From positions 12,027 to 27,593 of the forward strand of contig DGRU01000119.1 of assembly GCA_002390025.1 (NCBI GenBank): DNA of 15,567 nucleotides, read 5' to 3'. Source of the DNA: Lachnospiraceae bacterium UBA4380. Its GTDB lineage: Bacteria; Bacillota; Clostridia; Lachnospirales; Lachnospiraceae. How positions within the stretch are numbered: position 1 is the first letter of the stretch; every line of letters begins with the position of its first letter. Under the pieces are notes generated by a model, which did not search any database, had not been told where the DNA came from, and saw only the letters and a list, made by a program, of their open reading frames with translations. This document shows positions 1 through 8,000 of this stretch, piece after piece. A program made the position numbers and the translations under genes.

Positions 1-68
1 AAATCGTCTTCACGAATTTCTCGTTAACGATGCCTGCGCACAAGGTGCTCCGGCATGCAGTGGAAGAG

Positions 69-104
69 AAAAACAGGCAGAAAGGTGCTTTCTGCCTGTT
101 TTTT
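69..104 (+). terminator. Rho-independent terminator of upstream gene
   Basis: A perfect 16-bp stem (69-84 with 88-103) closes a 3-nt loop. The 3' arm runs into a T-tract ending at 104. The 5' arm starts with an A-run, so the hairpin could also work in reverse, but no minus-strand gene is visible next to it. It most likely ends the gene to the left of the window. Confidence 0.9.
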
Positions 105-179
105 GCAGGAAAAAGTGCCTGGGGAGGATAAATGACCGGGCAGAAGCCGCCTGCAGCACCGGATCGTCGGTATTGTATT

Positions 180-197
180 TGTACTTAAAAAAGTACA
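180..197. repeat. Perfect inverted repeat, possible operator
   Basis: TGTACTT and AAGTACA form 7-bp perfect arms around AAAA. The dyad ends 26 bp before the -35 candidate of the next gene. It lacks a following T-tract, so it is not a terminator on the + strand. An operator for a dimeric regulator is possible; which regulator is unknown. Confidence 0.45.
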
Positions 198-223
198 GAC
201 CGCCTTATTTTGAAAAGCTGTAG

Positions 224-252
224 TTGCAGTCGGAGAGGCTTTCTGGTATTAT
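224..252 (+). promoter_or_regulatory. Sigma-A-like promoter for the COG2426 gene
   Basis: TTGCAG (224-229) and TATTAT (247-252) are separated by 17 bp, close to the consensus TTGACA-17-TATAAT. Transcription would begin near 259, leaving a leader of about 105 nt. It is the best promoter match between the terminator at 69-104 and the gene at 365. Confidence 0.55.
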
Positions 253-364
253 CTGTTAGATTTTAGATAAGCTGTCGTTTCAAATCAGTCAGCCGCCGCG
301 CAGGAGCGCTCCGGCAAGAGAGAAAATGTGACTGAAACATGCATCTGCAAAAAGGAAAGAAAAT

Positions 365-826
365 ATGAAGCAATACCTGATTCCTTTTCTGGTCTCCATG
401 GTACCCCTGATCGAGCTTCGAGGCGCGATCCCGATCGCACAGGGCATGGGACTTCCCATCCTGCCTTCTTATATCGTATGTATCATCGGAAATATGATCC
501 CGGTGCCCTTTATTTATCTGTTTGCCAGGAAGATTCTGGAATGGGGTGCCGACAAGCCCGTAGTCGGTAAGTTTTTCACATTTTGTCTGGAGAAAGGCCA
601 AAAGGGCGGCAGAAAGCTCACCGAGAAGGCCGGCCGCGGCACATTCGTGGCCCTGCTTCTCTTTGTCGGAATCCCCCTTCCCGGGACAGGCGCCTGGACC
701 GGTACTCTTGCCGCGAGCATTCTGGATATGGACTTTGTCCCGACGATCGTGGCTGTCATGCTGGGTGTCCTTCTGGCAGGTGTGATCATGATGACCGCCA
801 GCGTCGTCGGTTTTTCACTCCTGTGA
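365..826 (+). CDS. COG2426 small membrane protein (Sm_multidrug_ex family)
   Basis: A 153-residue, very hydrophobic protein with several predicted membrane segments: about 1-30, 33-58, 90-118 and 125-153. The family signatures are visible: an N-terminal PLIELRGAIPIA motif near residue 14 and GIPLPGTGAWTG near residue 102, both with Pro and Gly inside the membrane, typical of the family named 'putative small multi-drug export protein' (Pfam Sm_multidrug_ex). The name is historical; transport of drugs is not well established for the family and I infer only a membrane role. The start at 365 has an AAGGAAAG ribosome binding site about 6-8 nt upstream. Length is normal for the family. It seems to be a single-gene unit, with its own promoter and a terminator at 943-971. 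The 3' end, including the TGA, is partly duplicated 66 bp downstream. Confidence 0.88.
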   Translation: MKQYLIPFLVSMVPLIELRGAIPIAQGMGLPILPSYIVCIIGNMIPVPFIYLFARKILEWGADKPVVGKFFTFCLEKGQKGGRKLTEKAGRGTFVALLLFVGIPLPGTGAWTGTLAASILDMDFVPTIVAVMLGVLLAGVIMMTASVVGFSLL

Positions 827-846
827 TCTGTGACTGCCCCTGCACT
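809..846 (+). repeat. Direct repeat, copy 1 (end of COG2426 gene)
   Basis: This 38-bp stretch covers the last codons and TGA stop of the membrane protein gene and 20 bp of spacer. It matches 875-912 with 6 mismatches; the first 15 bp are identical. The offset is 66 bp, an exact multiple of three. Confidence 0.8.
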
Positions 847-874
847 CAGATTTGTTCCGGACCGACAGGATACA

Positions 875-912
875 GGTTTTTCACTCCTGCGGCCTGAGAC
901 TGGTCCTGCACT
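875..912 (+). repeat. Direct repeat, copy 2
   Basis: Second copy of the 38-bp repeat at 809-846. The TGA stop codon of copy 1 is CGG here. The frame of the gene stays open after its stop through this copy to a TAA near 976-978, so the duplication preserved the reading frame. Confidence 0.8.
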
Positions 913-942
913 GCGGCAGGTGACGGAAAATAAGGTAACAGC

Positions 943-971
943 GTCTGTTTTTCACAAAACAGACTTTATAT
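943..971 (+). terminator. Rho-independent terminator after COG2426 gene
   Basis: A perfect 9-bp stem (943-951 with 956-964) closes a TCAC loop and is followed by TTTATATTT. It lies 117 nt past the stop codon. Because it is also only 51 nt before the permease start, it could act as a regulated leader hairpin, but no PyrR-binding sequence or known riboswitch was seen around it. Confidence 0.7.
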
Positions 972-1021
972 TTCATTAAAAATCATTTGTATTTCATCAT
1001 GAAAGGAAGTGTGTCTTCACT

Positions 1022-2380
1022 ATGAATTCCAGTCAGCCAATTTATGATGCGTCAAAACTCGGATACGGGAAGATGGCCATTCTGGGTATCCAGCATCTGT
1101 TTGCCATGTTCGGTGCTACGATCCTGGTCCCCATCCTTGTCAACAGCTATTTCCACGGAGAGGGGCTCTCCATTCAGGTCACACTCTTCTTCGCGGGATT
1201 GGGAACACTTTTGTTCCACTTCCTGGCAAAGTGGAAGGTGCCTGCCTTCCTGGGTTCTTCCTTCGCCTTCCTGGGCGGCTTTGCCACTGTTGCTGAACTC
1301 AAGTCCGGAAAGTTCGCGGACATGACCTACGGCCAGAAGCTCCCCTATGCCTGCGGCGGCATTGTAGTCGCGGGACTTCTCTATCTGATTCTGGCCCTGA
1401 TCATCCGCGGCGTCGGCGTCAAGAAGGTCATGCGCTTTCTGCCTCCGATCGTCACCGGCCCCATCATCATCTGCATCGGCCTTGGCCTTGCTCCTTCGGC
1501 AATCTCAAATGCATCCATGAACTGGCCCCTGGCGCTCATCGCGCTGGCTGTCGTCATCGTTTTCAACATCTGGGGCAGGGGAATGTTCAAGATCATCCCC
1601 ATCCTTCTGGGTGTTGTCATTTCCTACATCGCTGCTGTAATCATGAATTCCATGGGCATGACGAATGCCGACGGCAGTGCCATCCTCAATTTCGCACCTA
1701 TTGCAGGAGCCGGCTTCGTCGGACTTCCGCCCTTCTTCCTGGCTAAATTCGACCTGACGGCGATCTTTGTCATGGCGCCCATCGCCATTGCTTCCATGAT
1801 GGAGCACATCGGCGACATCTCCGCCATCTCTGCCACGACCGAGCAGAACTTTATTCAGGATCCCGGCCTGCACCGCACACTGGTGGGCGACGGTCTCGCA
1901 ACGGCTCTGGCCGGCATGTTCGGCGGCCCCGCCAATACGACCTACGGTGAGAACACCGGTGTTCTCGAGCTGAGTAAAGTCTATGATCCCAAGGTCATCC
2001 GCCTGGCAGCCTGCTACGCCATCGTCCTGAGCTTCATCCCCAAAATGGCCCAGATCATCGGCACTATGCCTTCCGCCATCATCGGCGGCATCAGCTTCAT
2101 CCTCTACGGTATGATCTCCGCGATCGGCATCCGCAACATGGTCGAGAATCAGGTTGATTTCACCAAGTCCCGCAACCTCATTATCGCAGCCGTCATCATG
2201 GTCTGCGGCCTGGGTCTGGGCGACGGCGCCACCTTCACCGTCGGCAGTGTTACCATCACCCTGACTTCTCTTGCCATCGCTTCCATCGTGGGCATCATCC
2301 TCAATGCAGTCCTGCCCGGAAACGATTATGAGTTCGGTGCAAACCCGCACGGAGACGAGAACAGAGGAATCCACGTATAA
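1022..2380 (+). CDS. uraA: Uracil permease (NCS2 family)
   Basis: A 452-residue polytopic membrane protein that imports uracil, by family knowledge with protons, for pyrimidine salvage. The N-terminal region (about residues 17-40) has the typical GIQHLFAMFGATILVP signature. The two parts of the transport site are clear: E261 in EHIGD, matching the first essential glutamate of E. coli UraA, and N305-T-T-Y-G-E-N-T-G313, whose E310 matches the second. The NTTYGEN form favours uracil over xanthine or guanine transporters. Length is slightly above E. coli UraA (429), within the family range of proteins with 14 membrane segments. The ATG at 1022 has a GGAAG site (1005-1009) 12 nt upstream, a somewhat long spacing. 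It is followed by its own terminator. No pyr genes are adjacent, so regulation by uracil is only inferred. pyrP is an equally used name. Confidence 0.93.
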   Translation: MNSSQPIYDASKLGYGKMAILGIQHLFAMFGATILVPILVNSYFHGEGLSIQVTLFFAGLGTLLFHFLAKWKVPAFLGSSFAFLGGFATVAELKSGKFADMTYGQKLPYACGGIVVAGLLYLILALIIRGVGVKKVMRFLPPIVTGPIIICIGLGLAPSAISNASMNWPLALIALAVVIVFNIWGRGMFKIIPILLGVVISYIAAVIMNSMGMTNADGSAILNFAPIAGAGFVGLPPFFLAKFDLTAIFVMAPIAIASMMEHIGDISAISATTEQNFIQDPGLHRTLVGDGLATALAGMFGGPANTTYGENTGVLELSKVYDPKVIRLAACYAIVLSFIPKMAQIIGTMPSAIIGGISFILYGMISAIGIRNMVENQVDFTKSRNLIIAAVIMVCGLGLGDGATFTVGSVTITLTSLAIASIVGIILNAVLPGNDYEFGANPHGDENRGIHV

Positions 2381-2434
2381 AGATTGACCGTGCCCGCATA
2401 GGGGCCTGTACCGGCAAAGCCGGCAGAAATGAAA

Positions 2435-2479
2435 AAAACAGCAGTCACTGCATTCTTTTGTGCTCTGACTGCTGTTTTC
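2435..2479 (+). terminator. Rho-independent terminator after uraA
   Basis: The 13-bp arms at 2435-2447 and 2466-2478 are perfectly complementary (AAAACAGCAGTCA with TGACTGCTGTTTT). A further GCA/TGC pairing can form inside the loop. The 3' arm ends in TTTT. It starts 54 nt past the permease stop and closes that transcription unit. Confidence 0.88.
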
Positions 2480-2488
2480 TGTTATAAT
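2480..2488 (+). promoter_or_regulatory. Extended -10 promoter for the solute-binding lipoprotein
   Basis: TGTTATAAT is a perfect extended -10 element (TGn plus TATAAT at 2483-2488). It begins directly after the terminator hairpin. The -35 region is poor: TTGTGC at 2458-2463 is 19 bp away and lies in the terminator loop, so the TG extension probably matters. Transcription would start near 2495, about 45 nt before the start codon. Confidence 0.6.
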
Positions 2489-2539
2489 TAATAGCTGTAG
2501 TGTATATTCAATATCTATCGCAGACGGAGAGAAAGGCAG

Positions 2540-4870
2540 ATGATTAGAATGAAGGGCAGCAGAGTTGTGTCACTTTTCCTTATGCTTGCGATGGCAGTCT
2601 GTTCACTGACGGGCTGCGGTCTTTTTTCAATGACCAACAAGGGAACCACCATGGCCAAGATCGACACGGAGACGATCTATAAGCATGCCCCTTCGCCTCT
2701 GGATGATATTGTCAATGCAGTGGAGACCAGTGCCGCCCAGGCCGATGAAAAAGAGGACCAGGGCGGGGACGACGAGCTCTCGGACGACATGGGAGCCGAG
2801 CGCTTCAATTTCCTCAGCACGGCGGCGTCCGGAGACAAGTATTATATCATGTACACGGATCTTGAGGCCGGCAGCGGTATGTTCCTGTGCACATTTGACT
2901 CCGAAGGGAAAAACGGGGTCAGGGTCAGGCTTCCCGGCTCGGAAGACAGCGGTGTCAACCATTTCAGCGTCCTTCCCGACGGCAGCATCCTGCTGCTGAT
3001 CAACCAGTACGACGGGGAAAACGAGCAATTTATCTGGCGTCTGGTCCGCTGTACCATCGAAGGCAAAGACCAGGCAGAACTGAAGGAAGTCTGGAAAAAG
3101 GACATCTCCAATGAGGAAGATTTCTATCCGGGCGGAATGGTGTCCACGGACACGGAGACCTATCTGCAGACAGACAGCGGACTCCGGGTCTATGACAACA
3201 AGAACGGCACAGAACTGAAAAACATCGAGCTGCCCAAGGAATTCACCGGGAATATCTGCAAGAGCCCCAAAGGGGACATCATCATTGCGGGGACCGATGA
3301 CGCCGGCGTTGCCGCCTACACACTCGATAAGGAAAAAGACAAATTTACAGCGACCAAATACAAGGCGCCCGATTTCTTCTTTGTCGATACAGTCGCCTCC
3401 GGCTCCGGAGAATATGACTTCTATCTGACAAAGACAGACGGTATTTTCGGCTTTAAGCTGGACGGCGTCGGACCTGTCCGAGTCATGGATTTTCTCTCAT
3501 CAGACCTGGAACTGGAAAGCACGGTCGGATGCTCGGTCCTGCCCAACGGAACGCTGGTGCTGCTCTACTACAACATGGATTACGGCACATCGGCTTCCCT
3601 GTTCAAAAAATCTGACGGCGGAGGGGAGGACGGCAAGATCGCCCTCTCCCTGGCCTGCTCCTACGCAGATATGAGCCTTAGCAAGGCGGTCGTAAACTTC
3701 AACAAATCCAGCGACAAATACAGGATCGTGCTGAAAGAGTATCCGTATGACGAAGATGGAAATAATACTTTAAATATGGAGATTGCGGCGGGCAATATCC
3801 CGGATATGATATGCGTATCGGGGGATATGCCCGTCGAAAGCTATGCGGCCAAGGGCCTGTTTGAGGACCTTGGCCCTATGTTTGAAAAGGACACCGAAAT
3901 CGCGGAAAAGGACTATCTCAACAATGTCCTTGATGCCTTCCGGATAGACGGGAAGATGTACTTTGTCACCCCCTCCTTCAACGTGATCGGCCTGTTCGGG
4001 AAAAAGAAGGATTTTGCCGGGACCAAGGGCGTAACGATTGCCCAGATCGAGAAGATGATGAAGGAGCGAAATATCGGATATGATACTGCCATGGGAGCAA
4101 CAACCAGGGATGGTATGCTGTCCTGGGTCCTGTTCTGTGCCATGGAGGAGTATGTCGACTGGGATGCCGGTACCTGCAGCTTCGGTTCGGATTCCTTTGT
4201 GGACCTGCTGAAATTCTGTGCCAGGTTTCCGGGCAAGATCAATTATGAGAATATCAACTGGAACAAATATGAGGCCGCCATGCGGGAAGGAAAGCAGCTT
4301 GTGCGGGACGGATACCTCTATGACATCGACTCCTACATGCGGGAACGCTATGGCTATATCGGCGAAGAGGTGGTCCTGATGGGTTATCCCGGTTCAGGAA
4401 ATAACGGCCCTGTCATTCAGAGCGAGCTCTCCGTCGCAGTCAGCAAGGATGCAGCGGACATGCAGGGCTGCTGGGAGTTTCTGCGCAGATTCTATATGGA
4501 TTCCTATCAGGAAAGTATCGACCTGGCTTTTCCGGTCAGCAGAAAGGCCATGCACAAGCTCGCGGATCAGGCCATGCATCCCAAAGTCAACACCTATACA
4601 AATGAAAAGGGAGAAAAGGTGTCGGAGCCGGAGACCTCTTCTGTTTTTCTCAACGGAAAAGAGATCAAAATACCCGTCCCCTCCCAGGAGGATGTCGACA
4701 CGGTCATGAATATCATCAATTCTCTGGATATGAAGGTCAGTGTGGACAGCAAGATCACAGGCATCATCAATGAGGAGGCCGGAGCGTTTTTTGCGGGCCA
4801 GAAGAGTGCCGAGAATACAGCGGACATCATACAGAGCCGGGTCAAGGTCTATATCAGCGAGACAAAATAG
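2540..4870 (+). CDS. Extracellular solute-binding lipoprotein, two domains
   Basis: A 776-residue exported lipoprotein. The signal peptide has Arg and Lys at 3-8, a hydrophobic core, and lipobox L23-T-G-C26, so C26 would be lipidated and the protein anchored outside the membrane. After an acidic linker (about 58-85), residues 90-350 consist of short beta-rich units with turns such as LPDGS, DSEGK and LPNGT, suggestive of a beta-propeller; this is inferred from pattern only. From about residue 367 the protein resembles family-1 ABC solute-binding proteins: F-N-K-S, then A-A-G-N-I-P-D-M (from about 416), GLFEDL, and the DGKMYFVTP strand. No ABC permease or ATPase genes are adjacent, so it may serve a distant transporter or act as a sensor; the substrate is unknown. 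The start at 2540 has GGAG at 2526-2529; ATG at 2549 is an alternative. It is terminated at 4900-4940. Confidence 0.85.
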   Translation: MIRMKGSRVVSLFLMLAMAVCSLTGCGLFSMTNKGTTMAKIDTETIYKHAPSPLDDIVNAVETSAAQADEKEDQGGDDELSDDMGAERFNFLSTAASGDKYYIMYTDLEAGSGMFLCTFDSEGKNGVRVRLPGSEDSGVNHFSVLPDGSILLLINQYDGENEQFIWRLVRCTIEGKDQAELKEVWKKDISNEEDFYPGGMVSTDTETYLQTDSGLRVYDNKNGTELKNIELPKEFTGNICKSPKGDIIIAGTDDAGVAAYTLDKEKDKFTATKYKAPDFFFVDTVASGSGEYDFYLTKTDGIFGFKLDGVGPVRVMDFLSSDLELESTVGCSVLPNGTLVLLYYNMDYGTSASLFKKSDGGGEDGKIALSLACSYADMSLSKAVVNFNKSSDKYRIVLKEYPYDEDGNNTLNMEIAAGNIPDMICVSGDMPVESYAAKGLFEDLGPMFEKDTEIAEKDYLNNVLDAFRIDGKMYFVTPSFNVIGLFGKKKDFAGTKGVTIAQIEKMMKERNIGYDTAMGATTRDGMLSWVLFCAMEEYVDWDAGTCSFGSDSFVDLLKFCARFPGKINYENINWNKYEAAMREGKQLVRDGYLYDIDSYMRERYGYIGEEVVLMGYPGSGNNGPVIQSELSVAVSKDAADMQGCWEFLRRFYMDSYQESIDLAFPVSRKAMHKLADQAMHPKVNTYTNEKGEKVSEPETSSVFLNGKEIKIPVPSQEDVDTVMNIINSLDMKVSVDSKITGIINEEAGAFFAGQKSAENTADIIQSRVKVYISETK

Positions 4871-4899
4871 GGACGGAACAGCTCTTGTTATGCGCAGAC

Positions 4900-4940
4900 G
4901 ACCTGTGTACAGCTTCCGACAGCTGCGCACAGGTCTTTTA
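4900..4940 (+). terminator. Rho-independent terminator before addB
   Basis: Arms 4900-4914 and 4921-4935 form a 15-bp stem with one G-U pair and one A-C mismatch around a 6-nt loop, then TTTT. It ends the solute-binding gene. It also makes it unlikely that the in-frame open sequence upstream of 5037 is translated as part of AddB. Confidence 0.85.
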
Positions 4941-4944
4941 CAAT
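4916..4944 (+). promoter_or_regulatory. Weak candidate promoter for addBA
   Basis: CCGACA (4916-4921) and TACAAT (4939-4944) are 17 bp apart. The -10 matches consensus at five of six positions, the -35 at four. The site overlaps the preceding terminator, as at 2480-2488. No better promoter was seen between the terminator and addB, but the match alone is modest. Confidence 0.3.
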
Positions 4945-4998
4945 ATGGCAAAACACAATACAGCGGAACACAATACAGCGGAACACGATATGGCGGAA
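4939..4998 (+). repeat. 15-bp minisatellite upstream of addB
   Basis: Four units of 15 bp lie head to tail. Units 4954-4968 and 4969-4983 are identical (CACAATACAGCGGAA). Unit 4984-4998 has three changes and unit 4939-4953 about five. The array is open in the addB frame, where it would read as a five-residue repeat of the type Q-Y-S-G-T, but it most likely lies in the untranslated leader. Confidence 0.85.
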
Positions 4999-5027
4999 CA
5001 CAGATAGGGATCTACAGTCTGAACGAT

Positions 5028-5031
5028 GGAG
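5028..5031 (+). promoter_or_regulatory. Ribosome binding site that sets the addB start
   Basis: GGAG sits 5 nt before the ATG at 5037. In-frame ATGs further upstream (such as 4890) precede or overlap the terminator at 4900-4940. The residues right after 5037 (MSYSFCFGPSGSGKS) begin at the expected first beta strand and Walker A loop of AddB. Confidence 0.65.
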
Positions 5032-5036
5032 AATCT

Positions 5037-8000
5037 ATGAGCTATTCATTTTGTTTTGGACCATCAGGGTCGGGAAAAAGCCGTCTGCTGCGGCAGATCA
5101 TCATTGAGAAAGCACAGAAGTCCCTTGCCGGCATGGGAAGGGACAGGACCAAGTATATTGTCATAGTGCCGGAGCAGTATTCCATGCAGACACAGCGAGA
5201 ACTGGTGCAGGAACATCCGGCCCATGTGCTGATGAACATCGATGTCCTCAGCTTCGGACGCCTGGCCCACCGTGTCTTTGAAGAGACGGGAGCGGACAGG
5301 CGCACAGTGCTGGATGATATCGGCAAGAGCCTGCTGCTGCGGCGGGTCGCTTCGCGCTGCGCGGATGATTTGGAGATCCTGCGCAGGGGGATCCACAGAC
5401 CCGGAATGATCGACGAAGTGAAGTCGGTGCTCTCCGAATTCATGCAGTACGGGATCGGCGGGGAGCAGATTGAGGAGATGGCGGCCTTCGCCGGGGAGCA
5501 CGGGCAGAGAGCCCTGCAGGCAAGGCTTCATGACCTGAAGAAGCTCTATGAACAGTTTAAGAGCGCGGAGGCGGATTCCTACATCACTTCCGAAGAGACG
5601 CTGGATCTTCTGGCAAAGGCCATTCCCAATGCCGGGAGCCTAAAGGGGAGCGTGATCGTCTTTGACGGATTCACCGGGTTTACAACCGTGCAGTACAGGG
5701 TCGTGATGGCTCTGATCCGCTGTGCCCGGGAGGTCGTTTTTTCCTTTACAGTCTCTCCGGATCAGGGAGCGCCCGTCAGTGTCACGGCGTCCGGAGGGCC
5801 TGCCGGAAGCGAGGAAAACCTCTTTTACCTCAGCCGCCGGACCGTCTATGACATTATCAGGATGGCCTCGAAAGAGGGCCTGAAACGGGGCAAAGACCTC
5901 TACGCCGGCCTGCCCCTTCCCGGCCGGGAGGAAACCGGGCGTAAAAAAACCGATCCGGAAAAAAACGGTCGGGAAAAAATTGGTCACGGGGAAAAAGACC
6001 AGGAGAAAACCGGGAGCGCCCGGGGAGAAGGCACCGGGGAGGAAGGGGCCGTTCTGCCCAGATTTCAGGACAGCCGCGTGCTGGCGCATCTGGAGAGACA
6101 TCTCTTCCGGTATCCAGAGAGGGCCTTTGAAGAGAGAAAGCAAGGCGAGACATCGGATAGTCTGCAGCTGTTTGCCGCCTCGTCTCCCCAGGAGGAGGTG
6201 CGGCTGATCTTCGGCAGAGTGCGACGTATGATCGCGCAGACAGGCTGTGCCTACAGGGACTTTGCCATTGTCACGGCAGACCTGGAGACCTACGGGGACC
6301 TCTTTGCCCTTGAAGCGGAGCGGGCAGGCATCCCTGTCTACATCGACAGGACCAGCGGCGCCTTTCACAATATCCTGATCGAGGGGATCCGCAGCGTTCT
6401 GCAGATCTCTTCGGAGAACTTTTCCTATCCGGCTGTCTTCCGCTATCTGAGGAGCGGTCTGAGCTCCCTGACGGAGGACGAGACGGACAGGCTTGAGAAC
6501 TATTGTCTTGCCAACGGCATCCGGGGCAGGAAAAAGTGGACCATGGCCTTTGATGCCTCCTGCGAGGAAGCCAGGATCAAATTCCTGCGGGAAGTGGAAC
6601 CCGTGACCGGGCTCAGTGTCCGTGTCCTCCCCGGGGCGCTGGCAGGCGGCGGGCCTGAGGCAGGGACCCCCGGGGCGCCGGCAGGCAGCGGGCCTCAGGC
6701 AGGGAATCCAGTGGGTCCGGGGGCTTCCGACACCGCAGAAGCTGCACAGGCCGCGGAAGCCGCAGAAAAGCCCAGACGGGCCAGGACAGCGGCTGTCCGC
6801 ACCAGGGAACTGTATGACTTTCTTGCCGGCTGCGGGGCCCAGGCCAGGGTGGAGGCCCTGGCGGACTCTTTCGGGGAGTCCGGGGATGTGGTCCGCGAAC
6901 TCCAGTACCGCCAGATCTACCGCCATGTGATCGACCTGCTGGACCAGATCTATGACCTGGCTGGGCAGGAGAGGATGAGCGCCCGCGATTATCTGGAACT
7001 TCTGGAGGCGGGCTTCTCCCAGATCCGTCTGGGCACGCTTCCCCAGCGGGTGGACCGCATTCTGGTGGGTGATATCGAGCGCACCAGACTGACCCAGATC
7101 AGCCATCTCTTTGTGGCGGGCGTCAATGAGGGCAGTATTCCCAGGAGTGCCTCCAGGGGCGGCATTCTGTCGGATATGGACAGGGAGTTTCTGGCGTCGT
7201 CCGGTGCAGTGCTGGCGCCGACGCCCAGGCAGCAGATGTTCACCCAGAGACTGTATCTGTATCTGAATATGACAAAGCCCTCCCGGACGCTGACCATCTC
7301 CTTTGCGACAGTGTCCAGGGACGGCAGGAGCCTGCGGCCCTCCTATCTGATCTCCATGCTGCAGGCCCTCTTCCCCGCCCTGCAGACGGAGTTTCCCGAG
7401 CAGGAGCCTGTGAGAGGGAGGATCACAGGCCGGGCGGACAGCCTGAGTCTTCTGGCGGACCAGCTGCGCACCTTCGTGGAGGGAAGGCTGCCGGACGCAG
7501 AGGCTTTCATGAGAGACTTTTCCCTCCTCTACGGCTTTCATACCAGTCCGGAGGTCATGGCGGACGGGAAAATGCGGCAGGCTATCCTCCGCCTTCGCGG
7601 GGCGGCCCTGTCTCACTACCGGCCCCAGGTCCTGCAGAGCGGCCTTGCACAGGCCCTCTACGGCAGGATGATCATCGGCGGCATCAGCAGGATGGAGACA
7701 GGGGCAAGATGTTATCTGCGTCAGCATCTTCAGTACGGTCTGCACCTGCGTGAGCGGGACCAGTATGAGTTCAGGGCGGTGGACGGAGGCAGCATCCTGC
7801 ATGCGGCCCTGCAGCGCTTTGATGCCCTGCTCAGAGCAGAGGGCCTGTCCTGGATGGACTTCTCCGCCCGGGACGCTGAGCGGCTGGGGATCCGGGCCCT
7901 GCAGGACGAGGCCGCCGTCTACAGAAACCTCCTCCTCTACAAGAGCTCCCGGGATGAGGGCCGCCTGGGCCGCTATGCCAGGAGACTTCTGCGCACGATC

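Larger units (their letters stand above)
1..364. other. Gene-free leading region
   Basis: No gene could be recognised here. The first bases may be the tail of a gene outside the window: one + frame stops at 25-27, but only eight codons are visible and nothing can be identified. A strong hairpin terminator follows at 69-104, so transcription arriving from the left probably ends there. The remainder holds a perfect inverted repeat (180-197), a sigma-A-like promoter (224-252) and a leader of about 105 nt before the start codon at 365, with a possible stem between 285-291 and 329-335. Short open frames in this stretch lack ribosome binding sites and resemble no family I know. Confidence 0.6.

Noticed and set aside
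1..131. Partial gene reading through 3-131 on the + strand
   Set aside because: The frame passes straight through a perfect terminator hairpin and shows no recognisable protein sequence.
365..826. Drug efflux function for the first gene
   Set aside because: The name of the family suggests it, but nothing in the sequence or neighbourhood demonstrates efflux, so only the family was assigned.
827..1021. Purine, xanthine or PyrR-type regulatory RNA before uraA
   Set aside because: None of the conserved core sequences I know were found. The visible structure is explained by the terminator hairpin and the duplicated segment.
999..1025. Eight-codon leader peptide (MKGSVSSL) overlapping the uraA start by ATGA
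   Set aside because: It has no ribosome binding site and its own GGAAG is better explained as the site for uraA. Very short open frames of this kind are frequent by chance.
1505..2374. A 289-codon minus-strand open frame opposite uraA
   Set aside because: It reads Asp/Gly/His-rich sequence typical of the antisense of a membrane protein gene with C-ending codons. The + strand permease is unambiguous.
4954..4983. AGCGG (B. subtilis Chi) inside the repeat upstream of addB
   Set aside because: A 5-mer is common by chance, and the Chi sequence of this organism is unknown. The two copies result from the repeat itself.
4740..5036. N-terminal extension of AddB by 99 in-frame codons
   Set aside because: This stretch overlaps the solute-binding gene, its terminator and the minisatellite. 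AddB homologues begin at the strand just before the Walker A loop, which fits the ATG at 5037.
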